A DNA stretch of 52,150 nucleotides from Algoriphagus aquaeductus (GCF_003253485.1 NZ_QKTX01000023.1:1-52150); one strand, 5' to 3'. Shown: positions 1 to 8,666, counted from the first letter of the stretch. A program made the numbers and translations. Notes: a model not told the origin generated them from the sequence alone.

Positions 1-481
1 GGCAAAACCAAACTGAGGTAATCCTTTTCTTCCAATTCTTTTTTTTAACAAAGAAACCACATTGACCTAAATCCCCCAACTTTTAGGACTGATCCATTTA
101 TTCTGTTCACCAGATCCACTTTCCCTATCCTAAACGGCTTCAAAAAACCTCCCTGATATCAATCACCCCATTTTCCTTAAGCGTCTGATTAACATTAGAA
201 AACAATTGCGAAAGACTATTCAGGATTCCCCTTAAATCCAGGAGAACACCAACCGAAGGTAAGTCCCGGTTTAAAAAAAGTTGATCCTAAAAATATCAAC
301 TAAGCAACTGTACCCATGAATTTTCCATCCTAGGGCAAACCGAATCCTTTTTTTAAGTAAAAATCAAATGATAAAACACCCATGAGAAAATGCTTCTCAT
401 ACAACTTGTCCCGATGAAAAATCGCGACAGGCTACCTGCCCGGTAGGCAGGTCTGACCATTAAAAATCAAATTATAAAAAA
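1..481. other. Intergenic stretch, no gene recognised
   Basis: This AT-rich stretch holds no open frame that looks like a protein. The only structure I see is a pair of hairpins near its right end (408-452, listed separately). The left side may be the tail of a non-coding region that continues outside the window. Confidence 0.6.
408..452. repeat. Double-hairpin REP-like element
   Basis: Two adjacent inverted repeats are visible. The first pairs GTCCCGAT (408-415) with ATCGCGAC (421-428) with one mismatch. The second pairs ACCTGCC (434-440) with GGCAGGT (446-452) around CGGTA, with an alternative stem CTACC/GGTAG inside it. From memory, this kind of hairpin pair is common between genes in Bacteroidota. 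It sits about 30 bases before the lipoprotein gene at 482 and lacks a T-run, so a repeat is more likely than a terminator. Confidence 0.6.
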
Positions 482-1774
482 ATGAAAAAAACCAGCTTCT
501 TTCTTTTGTATGCAATCATAGCCCTATGTTTTTCCTGCTTCAACGAGTCCGCTGACAATTTTCCAAACCCATCCGCACCTCTTCCAAATGGTGTTCCTAC
601 CGAAATAGGAACACCAATTGGCCTTCCGGTTTCAAAAGAAATCGGGCCTGAGGGCGGTATTTTGGAATTGGAAAATGGAAAGATTCAACTCACTTTCCCT
701 TCGGGAACTCTTTCGCAGACGGTAAGTGTAAAAGTTCAGCCTTTGTCCCAAACCTTAGAACTTGGAATTGGCATTCCTTTCGAATTAGACTTGGGCGGGA
801 CCTCTCTGAAAAAGCCCATTGAACTTACCTTCCACTACGGGGAGGAGGATGTATTTGGAAGCGGAGTAGATTTTATTCATTTGGCACAACAGGACGACAA
901 TAAAATCTGGAAAGCCAAACGCAACTTAACTGTAAACCAAAGTGCAAAAACAATCAAAGGAACAATTTCGCACCCAGGGAGGTGGACATTTTTTGCCTCG
1001 GCCAAAATCAAACCCGGCCTAAAAAGCATCGGCCCTTCAGAAACCCTAGACTTGGAAATCGTGGGTTATGAATACGAACTGAGTCTGAGAAATGATCCTA
1101 AAAAGCAAGACCTCCTAGCCCCTTTGGTCCCTCCAGTACGAATCCAACCGGCACTGGTCAGCCAATGGTTGATCGATGGGAGGCCAAGCGGAAGCAATCC
1201 GGCAAGAGGAAGTCTGGGCTTTGTCAACAATGATCTTACACTTGCCAGATATACCGCTCCTCCAAGCGTACCCAATCAGCCTACAGTGATGGTTTCGGCA
1301 GAACTTTTCTTGGGAAAGGAAAAATTCATCCTGATCTCCTCAATCGCTATTGAAAACAAAAACAGATTTTCGGTTGGAAATTATACATTCTCTGATCCAG
1401 AAGTCTTAATTGGTTTAGCAGGGAATACGCTGACTATTTCAATGTGGAAATCGATAAACAATGAATTACAAGCCTCATTGGCCTTTATTATTCCTGACTA
1501 TAAGGGTATAGGATCGTACAACTTCTCCACTTCAACCCAAGGCGGAGTAGAGCTAATCTCAGATCAAATCAGTTTGGAAAGCATCGCCTATGACGAAAAT
1601 CTTAAACCCTACTTCAACGGAAGTATTACCATCACAGAAAGCTCCACTCAGCCCGGTGGAATGATATCAGGAACCATTTCCGGAACTCTTTACCAAAAAA
1701 AAGAAATCAACAACTTGATCTCTTACATTCCTTATGATGTTGAGGCTAAATTTTCTGGCACTTTTACTCCTTAA
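482..1774 (+). CDS. Lipoprotein with ZU5-like domain, unknown function
   Basis: The 430-residue product begins with a lipoprotein signal ending in LCFSC (Cys19), so it should be anchored to the cell envelope. After a Pro-rich linker, residues about 52-175 contain GPEGGILELENG and LTFPSGTLS, then an FDLDLGG-like strand and a closing SHPGRWTFF strand, which resembles the ZU5 fold seen in many exported Bacteroidota proteins. The remaining 250 residues are beta-rich and unrecognised. It stands alone on the + strand without an obvious operon partner. The lipoprotein call is strong, ZU5 is moderate, and no function is proposed. Confidence 0.75.
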   Translation: MKKTSFFLLYAIIALCFSCFNESADNFPNPSAPLPNGVPTEIGTPIGLPVSKEIGPEGGILELENGKIQLTFPSGTLSQTVSVKVQPLSQTLELGIGIPFELDLGGTSLKKPIELTFHYGEEDVFGSGVDFIHLAQQDDNKIWKAKRNLTVNQSAKTIKGTISHPGRWTFFASAKIKPGLKSIGPSETLDLEIVGYEYELSLRNDPKKQDLLAPLVPPVRIQPALVSQWLIDGRPSGSNPARGSLGFVNNDLTLARYTAPPSVPNQPTVMVSAELFLGKEKFILISSIAIENKNRFSVGNYTFSDPEVLIGLAGNTLTISMWKSINNELQASLAFIIPDYKGIGSYNFSTSTQGGVELISDQISLESIAYDENLKPYFNGSITITESSTQPGGMISGTISGTLYQKKEINNLISYIPYDVEAKFSGTFTP

Positions 1775-1936
1775 ATAACCGTCACATGATGATGTGATGG
1801 GTACCAATAGGAACATTAAAAACTCATGGAAATTATAAATTATCCAGCATTGCATCCAGAGCATTTAACCCCAACATGTGATACCATTGGGTATATATAA
1901 TTGTCAATTTTACACAGAAAATTAAACCAACTTAAA

Positions 1937-2230
1937 ATGAAAAAACTGATCATCAATTCAGCACTAATGGTAGTGCTTTCAGGAACTCTCACTTCTTGTT
2001 TTACTCAAACCTATGTCGTGGGAAATGGACCCCAAAAAGGCATAGAAACGATCGAAAAAAGCCACTATCTGGTCTACGGCTTAGCCCCTGTGAAAACAGC
2101 AGATCCGGTAAAAATGGCAGGGGATGCCAAGGACTATTCCGTCACAATCCAACATTCCTTTGTAGATGGCCTGTTAAACGCCATTACATTTGGACTTTAC
2201 ACTCCCACTACTACCAAAGTGGTAAAGTAA
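1937..2230 (+). CDS. Bor/Iss-like small lipoprotein
   Basis: The start at the ATG of 1937 is preferred over the upstream TTG at 1901 because it gives a clean lipoprotein signal ending LTSC (Cys21). The 97-residue product follows the plan of phage lambda Bor and the related Iss proteins: QTYVVGNG after the lipid Cys, a KSHYLVYGLAPVKTAD segment, then HSFVDGLLNAITFGLYTP, where Bor has TFVNGLLGFITLGIYTP. Bor and Iss are outer-membrane lipoproteins linked to serum resistance in enterobacteria; the role in a Bacteroidota host is unknown. A strong terminator follows at 2258. Confidence 0.75.
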   Translation: MKKLIINSALMVVLSGTLTSCFTQTYVVGNGPQKGIETIEKSHYLVYGLAPVKTADPVKMAGDAKDYSVTIQHSFVDGLLNAITFGLYTPTTTKVVK

Positions 2231-2257
2231 GAAGGGATTTCAGAACCTCTTCCCTCG

Positions 2258-2291
2258 GGCCGGAAATTATTCCGGCCTGTTTTTTTTTTTT
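2258..2291 (+). terminator. Rho-independent terminator after the Bor-like gene
   Basis: A perfect 8-bp stem GGCCGGAA (2258-2265) / TTCCGGCC (2270-2277) with loop ATTA is followed by a run of more than ten T, 27 bases after the stop codon. Confidence 0.9.
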
Positions 2292-2410
2292 ACTATAGGA
2301 CTAATTCATCAAAATGTATATCTGCAATCACCATTCGCAGAATTTAAACCATGCATTTGGAAAGGAGATATATTTTAGTTTGATCAAGATCCGAAGGGTT
2401 GAAACAATTA

Positions 2411-2575
2411 ATGACCCCCGGTGTAGCCGGGGGTTAAAGTAAAAAACTGTAAAGGGAAGCCCTGAAAGGGCGGAACTTTGATGTTTCACCCTTCCAGGGC
2501 TCAAGGACAATCAAGGCCTTATTTTCCCTGCACTTCGTACAGGGTCATGATTTGTTTGGCTTCTTCAGAGCCATT
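2411..2575. repeat. Cluster of four consecutive hairpins (REP/BIME-like)
   Basis: In order: ACCCCCGG (2414-2421) pairs with CCGGGGGT (2427-2434); GCCCT (2459-2463) pairs with AGGGC (2467-2471) and alternatively 2459-2470 pairs with 2489-2500 with one mismatch; CCCTG (2526-2530) pairs with CAGGG (2540-2544); GGCT pairs with AGCC near 2559-2573. The AGCCCTGAAAGGGCG core is, from memory, a recurring intergenic motif in Bacteroidota. It could be a REP cluster or a structured RNA; there is no protein in it. Confidence 0.65.
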
Positions 2576-2653
2576 TCACAGGAAATACAAATTTTATACT
2601 GCTTTCAACTTAGGACAGGCGAGAAAGCGAATAATCATATTCATCAAAATACC

Positions 2654-2830
2654 AAATGAATATACGGAATCTTGCCAGTAGCATTTCTAAAGGTCAGAAG
2701 ACCAAGTTAAGGCCATATTTTTGGCAATCTTCGGTCTTTAGTCATCGGTCGCCTGTGCTGAGCGCAGTCGAAGCATCCAGCCCAAAATCAGTGGAATATT
2801 CGTCAACTGGCAGAAAAGCGTATTATCAGT
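2654..2830 (+). repeat. Dispersed repeat, copy 1 (long form)
   Basis: This about 177-base copy begins AAATGAATATACGGAATC and ends near GCGTATTATCAGT. It is nearly identical over its whole length to 8827-9003, and its first half matches 5883-5968. A middle segment contains GCCTGTGCTGAGCGCAGTCG. It lies between genes with no terminal transposase, so it behaves as a non-autonomous intergenic repeat. Confidence 0.85.
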
Positions 2831-3310
2831 AAATACCATATGTGAATCCGCATGTTTGCACGTTAGCGATTAAAAATGGGTTTGGAGGTTCTAAATAGGC
2901 GGATTCCCACTTCTCTGAAATGGGGCCAGGAGCCTGTCCCGACAAATGAGGGGAGGATCTTCCATAAAATGGAATCCTCTAGGTGAGATCGATATGCCAT
3001 GTTCCGGATACACCTAATGTGTTTCAACAAAAAGAAACCTCTCATGCCAATTTGAGTCAATGTGAAATCCAAGGCATGGACTGTGCGATCCCTCGAAAAG
3101 AGTTGATTCTCCTCCCAACTCTCGTTTTATTCTCTTCCTCTACCCCTCTTGAGAAAGGTCTCCAAAAGGAGCCAAATGGCTTATACCAAAAAGTGGAAGT
3201 CTAACATACATTTTCCCAGGTAACCATTCAAAGGGTACGACCCAATAAAATCAATTTGCAATTCCCTGAAGCCAGGTCCGGAGCCCACCTTCTTAGCCTC
3301 CTCCAATAAA

Positions 3311-3385
3311 AAGAGGCTATCCCAACCGCTCCAATACCCATGAACCCAATCATTCAGGTATCAGATGCTTAAGGGACAGCCTCTT
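3311..3385. repeat. 13-bp inverted repeat with 49-base loop
   Basis: AAGAGGCTATCCC (3311-3323) pairs with GGGACAGCCTCTT (3373-3385) with one mismatch. The sequence resembles ends seen in some insertion sequences, but no transposase reading frame accompanies it; it may be an IS scar or a long hairpin. Confidence 0.45.
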
Positions 3386-3444
3386 GGTGTCACAAAATAG
3401 CCTAAAGCTTTTCTGCTCTTTGGAAAGTTTCGAAAAGCAAAAAA

Positions 3445-4302
3445 TCAGAAGCTCAAAAAATGATCCCTACTCACTTTTTCGAATTTTGAAGCATGTTTGG
3501 CTTCAACCCAACCGGATTTGATCAATTGAAAAGTCTTGGGATACCGGTCATGGAGTCCTAGAAGCAAATCTTCCAGATCAAGTTTGAGTTGTTGGGGTAA
3601 ATCCTGTCGAATCAGCACAGGACCAAGTGGTATGGAGGCTGAAGTCCAGATGAGGTTGAGTTCGGATTTCCTTTCCCCTAAGGCGTGAAAATCATGAGAG
3701 CCAAAAGCTGCCAAATCCGACTCTCCTGACAAAACAGAGGCTAAAGATTCCGCATGCTTGCCTCGGAAATTGACCTGGGCAAAGTGCTGCTCCAAAGGAG
3801 AAAGACCTTGTTTTTCCAGTTCTTTCCTGGGCACCAAATACCCTGAAGTGGATTTCCTGTCGACCATGGATAACCTGAGCTCTTTTGATTTAGCCTTGAC
3901 GTCTTCCCAATCCAAAATTCCTGAATGTTTCGATGAAGCTATCATCGAATGATACCCTGTGTTTGCACCGGTCTCATCCAGCAAGGCCCCCAATATTTCA
4001 AATTCCTGGGCTCTCTCTAGGTAACTCAGGAATCCAGCGGTACTGATAAACACCAACTCCACCTCCCTCCTAATCATCGCTTCTTCTAACTGATTTACAG
4101 TCGGAAATGAAATAGTGAACACCTGACAATCCGGATCCACCTTTTCTTGGATAAGTCTGGAAAATGAAAGCAGGTTTTCCACCCGGTCTTGAGTACCGTA
4201 GGTATAGGTACCGATTCTCAATTGCTTTGCACCTTCTTGAGCCCATAAGACCTGAGTGCTCAAAAACGAGAGAATGTAAATCAGTTTTTTCAAATTATTC
4301 AT
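3445..4302 (-). CDS. PhnD-like periplasmic substrate-binding protein
   Basis: The 285-residue product has a cleavable signal peptide ending at about VLWAQ and the layout of the phosphate/phosphite/phosphonate-binding PhnD family: an early LRIGTYTYG strand, then LEEAMIRREVELVFIST, a DRKSTSGYLVPR segment and ESDLAAFGSHDF. The DRKSTSGY stretch corresponds to the conserved D-x-x-S-x-S-G-x-x-x-P signature. No phnC or phnE gene lies nearby, so it may serve a distant transporter or a sensor rather than phosphonate uptake. The gene begins 49 bases after the hemerythrin-like gene and is probably co-transcribed with it. Confidence 0.75.
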   Translation of the reverse strand: MNNLKKLIYILSFLSTQVLWAQEGAKQLRIGTYTYGTQDRVENLLSFSRLIQEKVDPDCQVFTISFPTVNQLEEAMIRREVELVFISTAGFLSYLERAQEFEILGALLDETGANTGYHSMIASSKHSGILDWEDVKAKSKELRLSMVDRKSTSGYLVPRKELEKQGLSPLEQHFAQVNFRGKHAESLASVLSGESDLAAFGSHDFHALGERKSELNLIWTSASIPLGPVLIRQDLPQQLKLDLEDLLLGLHDRYPKTFQLIKSGWVEAKHASKFEKVSRDHFLSF

Positions 4303-4351
4303 GGGAAAGAGATCTGGGGATAGGGTTCAGAATCCAAAAACTCGGAAAGAA

Positions 4352-5023
4352 TCAAGCCGTGGCTTGCTCCTCCAGGGATTCCATCAAGGATAAATAAGAA
4401 GCGGAATCCATTTCGGTTTTCACCACAGACATCAACTGATCAAAAAAAGCCTGAGGAGCATTTGCCTTCAAGCCTCCCAAAGCCATGATTCGCTCCGTGG
4501 GTGCCAATGCAGGAATGATATACTTAAACCATCGGAGAATTTTCTCCGGTGAAAAGGACGAAACAATACGATGATGTTGATGGATCAGCTCCTCGTCAGT
4601 GTAATTTTCCCAAATCATCCCCAAAACCGACCTCTCCTCAAAAATCATATGGGCCGTGTATTTGGAGTGGAACTCGGAAAGGTCCAGGAAATAATCAAAA
4701 AATTGGCGGGAAGATGATTGGACCGACAATTCATTCACCAGGTATTCAAGCCTGGCAATAAGACTTTCCAGATACTCATGTTCTTCCTGATTTTCTTGGG
4801 TACTTCCGGGACATCTTTTTTCAAGATCAGGCAGGATCACGTGGTCTTCGACATGGGCATGCTGCTCCAACAAATAAAAAAGCTCATGAGAAAGCTCCTT
4901 GAGTTTGAGTACCTCCTCCGGACTTTGTTGGTCAACATTTCCGGCCAATAAAGAAACTTTTCCAAAAAGATACCTCAACCCTTTATGAGGTAATAGATAG
5001 GGGTTTAGTCTTAAAGTTTGCAT
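4352..5023 (-). CDS. Hemerythrin HHE-domain protein
   Basis: The 223-residue, signal-free and helical product has the His and Glu spacing of hemerythrin-like cation-binding domains: LLPHKGLR (His13), EQHAHVEDHVILP, EEHEYLE and YTAHMIFEE, with further His in LIHQHHR. Such domains hold a di-iron centre and bind oxygen or nitric oxide, or repair iron-sulfur centres (the RIC/ScdA type). A long C-terminal part (about 155-223, PALAPTERIMALGG) lies outside the four-helix core. It is upstream of the PhnD-like gene in the same direction. Confidence 0.8.
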   Translation of the reverse strand: MQTLRLNPYLLPHKGLRYLFGKVSLLAGNVDQQSPEEVLKLKELSHELFYLLEQHAHVEDHVILPDLEKRCPGSTQENQEEHEYLESLIARLEYLVNELSVQSSSRQFFDYFLDLSEFHSKYTAHMIFEERSVLGMIWENYTDEELIHQHHRIVSSFSPEKILRWFKYIIPALAPTERIMALGGLKANAPQAFFDQLMSVVKTEMDSASYLSLMESLEEQATA

Positions 5024-5329
5024 GATAATTAAATGTTTTTACCCCTCAAGGATGGGAAAAAGCAGGGTTGAGTTGCAGGGTTTTCAAAAACCACATATTG
5101 ATGTGATCGAAAGCCAAAACAAATCGGGCCTTGTTTTCCGCAGGTAATTCACGCTGCACTGAAGAATAAAACCCAGAGGCAATCCTTTCCTATCCAGATT
5201 ACAAACTGAAATCAATCCCTGCCAATCCGAGAACTACATAAAAGGGGGATAGAAAAAATTCAGGTACAACCCCAACCTCCATTTTCCCATCAACCCTTCA
5301 AATGACACACATTTGCTAAACTCCCTGAT
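5024..5329. other. Divergent intergenic region, no element recognised
   Basis: About 306 bases separate the divergently read hemerythrin-like and DUF4345 genes. It must hold both promoters, but I find no clear TTG/TAnnTTTG pair, repeat or gene in it. Confidence 0.5.
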
Positions 5330-5773
5330 ATGAAATCCAAGCAAATTCTCAAAAAACCGACCCAAGGATATGTGATTTTTTCCCTGCTAATTATAGCCTA
5401 TGTAAGCTTGATAGCCTTGCTTTCTCCCCGGCAAATCATGGAAATGATGCAGATCAACTTGGAAAATAATGATGCCATCAGTTCTGTTCGGGGGGTGTAC
5501 GGTGGGCTTGGCTTAGCCATTACCTCCATCCTGATTTACTTACTTTTCAACCATCCGGATTGGGCCTTTCGCTTTTTGGTGATGTATTGGGGAGGGCATA
5601 CCCTATCCAGGATCATAACCATTGTGGCCGATGGCGAACTCGGAAATTTCGGTACTTATTGGCTACTCATCGAGGGATTATTCTTTATATCCGGAATAGC
5701 AATATTTTGCATCAAAAAAATCCTTTATAAAACAGAAGAGCTGATTGACATTCTAGTCAATCAGTATAGTTGA
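5330..5773 (+). CDS. DUF4345-like small membrane protein
   Basis: The 147-residue product has four hydrophobic segments (about 14-32, 52-74, 80-97 and 106-126), giving a small inner-membrane protein. The pattern SPRQIMEMM...SSVRGVYGGLGLA...HTLSRI matches my recollection of the DUF4345 family, which has no established function. It stands alone, followed by an intergenic repeat copy. Confidence 0.65.
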   Translation: MKSKQILKKPTQGYVIFSLLIIAYVSLIALLSPRQIMEMMQINLENNDAISSVRGVYGGLGLAITSILIYLLFNHPDWAFRFLVMYWGGHTLSRIITIVADGELGNFGTYWLLIEGLFFISGIAIFCIKKILYKTEELIDILVNQYS

Positions 5774-6161
5774 GCCTGTTAATATAGTGAAAACCAAACT
5801 CTACCCTAGTCTGCCGGGGTGGATGGACCCGGAATTGGAATTCTCATGCATATTCCGGATTAAAAAAAGCAGTGATTAATTTAAATGAATATACGGAATC
5901 TTGCCAGTAGCATTTCTAAGGGTCAGAAGACCAAGTTAACGCCATAGTTTTGGCAATCTGGAATGCTTCGGTCACTTGTACTGAGCTTGTCGAAGTATCG
6001 GTCTTCCGCCCCATTAATCGAAGAGTATTTGGCTGGTGGTATCATTGCGGACAATCATATTATTTCATCATGGTAGGTTTCTATTTTGGGGAAATTCTGC
6101 ATTTTTAGCCACATGGATTGCTGCTAAGGCAATCATCCCAAAGGCCAAACCAACTTCTTGA
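5774..6161. other. Intergenic region carrying repeat copy 2
   Basis: Most of this gap is the dispersed repeat at 5883-6050. The remaining roughly 110 bases on each side show no gene; the right side must hold the promoter of the LRR-like gene at 6162. Confidence 0.6.
5883..6050 (+). repeat. Dispersed repeat, copy 2 (alternative right half)
   Basis: The left half starts AAATGAATATACGGAATC and is nearly identical to copies 1 and 3. The right half, from about 5969, carries ACTTGTACTGAGCTTGTCGA instead of the GCCTGTGCTGAGCGCAGTCG type and is only distantly similar to theirs, but it matches the partial inverted copy at 51645-51730. Confidence 0.8.
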
Positions 6162-6641
6162 ATGAATAGAAAAAAGCAGGAAAAAGCATTTTTGGAAAAA
6201 TATGGACTGAAGGAGTTCAACGCATTCCCTGTCCATTTACCCCGTTTTGGATCCAAACTTGGAGATATTACCGATTCGGACCTTGAAATTCTATCTCGGT
6301 ATGTCGGATCGATTGATCGACTGATTCTGAGTGAAAATGAGATCACCAATCAGGGACTGAGCCATCTCAGTCAAATAATGATTAAAACCCTGGAAATCGA
6401 CGGAAATTCGCTCGATGACCATTGCCTTCCCCATTTAATAAAGATGAAGTCCCTGGAAGACCTCAATATCCGGCATACGGCAATTTCAGTCCGGGGCTTG
6501 ATGGATCTCATTGAAAATCTACCCAATCTAAAGTCCATCACCCATACCTTAAACGAAGCCGACCATAATCAAATCGAGGAAATCGAATTGGAAAAGCCTG
6601 ATCTGGAATTGAGAATAAGCTATACTAAGGGAGGAACCTAA
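6162..6641 (+). CDS. Short leucine-rich-repeat protein
   Basis: The 159-residue cytoplasmic-looking product contains three to four LRR-like units: IDRLILSENEITNQGLSHL, IKTLEIDGNSLDDHCLPHL, LEDLNIRHTAISVRGLMDL and a last partial unit LKSITHTLNEAD. Spacing of about 23 residues resembles the short repeats of ribonuclease-inhibitor-like proteins. No signal peptide is present. It probably binds a protein partner, but the context (repeat-rich gap upstream, opposite-strand gene downstream) gives no hint of which. Confidence 0.65.
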   Translation: MNRKKQEKAFLEKYGLKEFNAFPVHLPRFGSKLGDITDSDLEILSRYVGSIDRLILSENEITNQGLSHLSQIMIKTLEIDGNSLDDHCLPHLIKMKSLEDLNIRHTAISVRGLMDLIENLPNLKSITHTLNEADHNQIEEIELEKPDLELRISYTKGGT

Positions 6642-6654
6642 AAAGAATGAGCGA

Positions 6655-6690
6655 AAAAAAAGATGCTGCCTCATGTCAAGCAGCACCCTA
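6655..6690 (-). terminator. Terminator of the minus-strand gene at 6701
   Basis: Read on the minus strand, GGTGCTGC (6687-6680) pairs with GCAGCATC (6669-6662) and is followed by a run of eight T. It lies just past the stop of the 6701-7135 gene. Confidence 0.75.
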
Positions 6691-6700
6691 AAGATTCACC

Positions 6701-7135
6701 TTAAACGCTCTCTTTTTTATAAAAATCCCTGACAAAGGCCAACAATTGATTGTCCGTCAGCTTGTCTGAACTCTCTACGGAAAGCCACTTGCCGTCAAAA
6801 GATTTATTTTCCTTCAGTCTATTTTTCAACTTCTCCTTCATGGTTCCCGGCCCAAAAAGAAGGATGTCTTCGAACGGCTGAAGTCTGTGTTCCATCATTC
6901 GGAGATACTCGTTGATTTCGTTTTGGGTGGTGTTATGCTTTTTGTGTTCATTGTTGGAAGCATGCTCGGGATTGGGAGAAAAACGCGTCATATCCTTGCC
7001 TTCTCCATCGATTCGTTTGATGCTTTCGTAGGGGGAATCCACTGTTTCCAAAAGTTTGGCTTGGCCGCTTTTGAAACCTATCAGATGAGCTTTTGAATGA
7101 TCAATCCATACGCCGATTTGCTTGTAATTTTCCAT
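6701..7135 (-). CDS. eRF1-like / host-attachment-like protein (tentative)
   Basis: The 144-residue product opens with KQIGVWIDHSKAHLIGF, a strand-turn resembling the RNase-H-like start of bacterial eRF1-related (baeRF, 'host attachment') proteins, continues with a His/Asn-rich middle (about 52-72) and ends with a MMEHRLQPFEDILLFGPG segment and DNQLLAFVRDFY, which fits the following nucleotide-free domain of that group. It is shorter than typical family members. A solitary gene with its own terminator. The family call is by pattern only and could be wrong. Confidence 0.5.
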   Translation of the reverse strand: MENYKQIGVWIDHSKAHLIGFKSGQAKLLETVDSPYESIKRIDGEGKDMTRFSPNPEHASNNEHKKHNTTQNEINEYLRMMEHRLQPFEDILLFGPGTMKEKLKNRLKENKSFDGKWLSVESSDKLTDNQLLAFVRDFYKKESV

Positions 7136-7302
7136 GTTTTTTTGGGTTTTATTGAATCAAACGAAACTTACTTGCCTTGGAGAATCCCAAATTCAAAAAA
7201 TAGTTTCAGGATCATATCCACTTGGTAGTTAACAAATTTGCCTGAAAGAAAAAAGTCAAATCCAATCAGATTTTTCCTGAAAAATCAAGTTTCCGAATAC
7301 CT

Positions 7303-7614
7303 TCATAAAACTCTTCCTTCAGAATAAAGATCATAGGCGGCTATCACCGTTTGTGTAGCCGGCGAAGCTCCATATCTTTCATATCCTTCGATTTCATTCC
7401 GGTTTTCCACAAACACCGGCAGATACTTCCCTTCTATTTCATCCCAAACGATCAACAAATACGTGTAGGGAATCCGGCTGCTCCGGCCGGTCTCAAACCA
7501 AGACTCAAAAAGTGATTCACTCAATGACTTTGGATATTCAGGACTTTCAAACATGGAAAAAAGCAGATTAATTGCCTCGCAAGTTAACTTATTTGCTACT
7601 TTTTCTTTTCCCAA
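7303..7614 (-). CDS. Small protein of unknown function
   Basis: The 103-residue product overlaps the end of the upstream gene (7596-8666) by 19 bases in another frame, which suggests translational coupling. It has no signal peptide or recognised domain; residues 45-75 (SSRIPYTYLLIVWDEIEGKYLPVF) look like a core beta-hairpin. I do not recognise it. Its compositional quality and the tight coupling argue that it is real. Confidence 0.55.
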   Translation of the reverse strand: MGKEKVANKLTCEAINLLFSMFESPEYPKSLSESLFESWFETGRSSRIPYTYLLIVWDEIEGKYLPVFVENRNEIEGYERYGASPATQTVIAAYDLYSEGRVL

Positions 7615-8666
7615 AGCCCAAAAGGAATCTCCTCCCCCCGCTTTTTGGCTTTTTCACGCACTTCCAAATGAAAAGTAAGAGACTTGATTCTACCTTCAGG
7701 ATCAAGGACACTCAAGGATTGTAAAAATTCATCGACCTCCCAATCGGTGAGGGAAAAATACTTTTCCACCAAGGCCTCCTGTCTGGGCTTAAACCAAGCC
7801 CACGACTCAGAAAACAAATCTGCGGCACCTCCCACATAATGGGTTGGATAATGAAAAAAACGATAGCCTTTTTCTTCGCTCAGGATATAATGAATCCACT
7901 CTTGTTGTTCATCGATGAGGACTTTTTCCGCATCCAAAATGACCTCGATGAGAACCTCCTCAGGAAGTTCCAGCTTGTTTCGATAGGCCTCTACCAGCAG
8001 CGTTTTCTCCCACTTCTCAAACAATCGCAAATCTCTCCTAAAGATTTCAAATTCATTATAAAAACTTGTCCATCTCAAATATCTTCCCGGATACTCCATT
8101 TTGTTCTCGTCAATAAAATCAAAAGTCTGACGATACTTTTCCATCCATGGTTTGATTTCAGCCAAAGGATAAAACTCCCTTGCTTTCATTTCCGCATACG
8201 CGTTCAAGGCGATTTCAGTGTGGATCAGCTCATCGGGACTGAGAAAAAAATCGGGCTTTTGATCATCATAGACCCAAATGGAATATTGGGTGCCGTACCA
8301 ATCTTTGGGCTGATGGCATCTCAATTCATGGCATTCACAGATTTCCTTGATCAGGTGATCCTGCCCATCCGCGGTAGGCTCGGTGATAAAGCGAAAGTCA
8401 ATGTAATTACGGGAATGATTCCCCACGAATCGATAGGCCGTACGAATGAGTTCCGGATAACAGGCAAGGCCACAACAATTGCCTGATTCCACCTCCAGAT
8501 ACTCATCTCCATCTTTCTTAAATTGCCCGAATAAATCCCTCAATTCCTCAACAAACACCGCTAAAGGCACCTCCTGATATACTTGGTCTGGATCAAGCAG
8601 CTCTCCGAGCAAGTCGGCATCCATGTCAGCAAATGCTTGCAAAACTTGATTAAGGTAAAAGTCCAT
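7596..8666 (-). CDS. Conserved-looking protein of unknown function, 356 residues
   Basis: I start it at the ATG giving MDFYLNQVLQAF; the frame stays open 10 codons further upstream. The product is soluble and acidic with a Cys-containing segment SGNCCGLACYPE and a second Cys/His segment KEICECHELRCHQPKDW, which together could bind a metal. The C-terminal half is helical and aromatic-rich. I do not recognise a family. It is followed by the overlapping 103-residue gene and probably acts with it. Reading the opposite strand shows a long open frame that is a shadow. Confidence 0.65.
   Translation of the reverse strand: MDFYLNQVLQAFADMDADLLGELLDPDQVYQEVPLAVFVEELRDLFGQFKKDGDEYLEVESGNCCGLACYPELIRTAYRFVGNHSRNYIDFRFITEPTADGQDHLIKEICECHELRCHQPKDWYGTQYSIWVYDDQKPDFFLSPDELIHTEIALNAYAEMKAREFYPLAEIKPWMEKYRQTFDFIDENKMEYPGRYLRWTSFYNEFEIFRRDLRLFEKWEKTLLVEAYRNKLELPEEVLIEVILDAEKVLIDEQQEWIHYILSEEKGYRFFHYPTHYVGGAADLFSESWAWFKPRQEALVEKYFSLTDWEVDEFLQSLSVLDPEGRIKSLTFHLEVREKAKKRGEEIPFGLWEKKK

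Larger units (their letters stand above)
2292..3444. other. Long repeat-bearing intergenic region, no gene recognised
   Basis: The stretch holds a four-hairpin cluster (2411-2575), a copy of a dispersed repeat (2654-2830) and, from about 2840 to 3440, sequence I cannot assign. The short open frames in it (for example 2863-3072 on the minus strand) have no recognisable protein features. A 13-bp inverted repeat at 3311/3373 and another at 3407/3432 lie at its right end. Confidence 0.55.

Noticed and set aside
2863..3204. Short open frames on both strands in the unassigned gap
   Set aside because: Their translations have no signal, domain or repeat, and they overlap each other; nothing supports them as genes.
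7839..8486. 215-codon open frame on the + strand
   Set aside because: It lies wholly antisense to the 7596-8666 gene, whose product looks far more protein-like; the + frame has no recognisable features.
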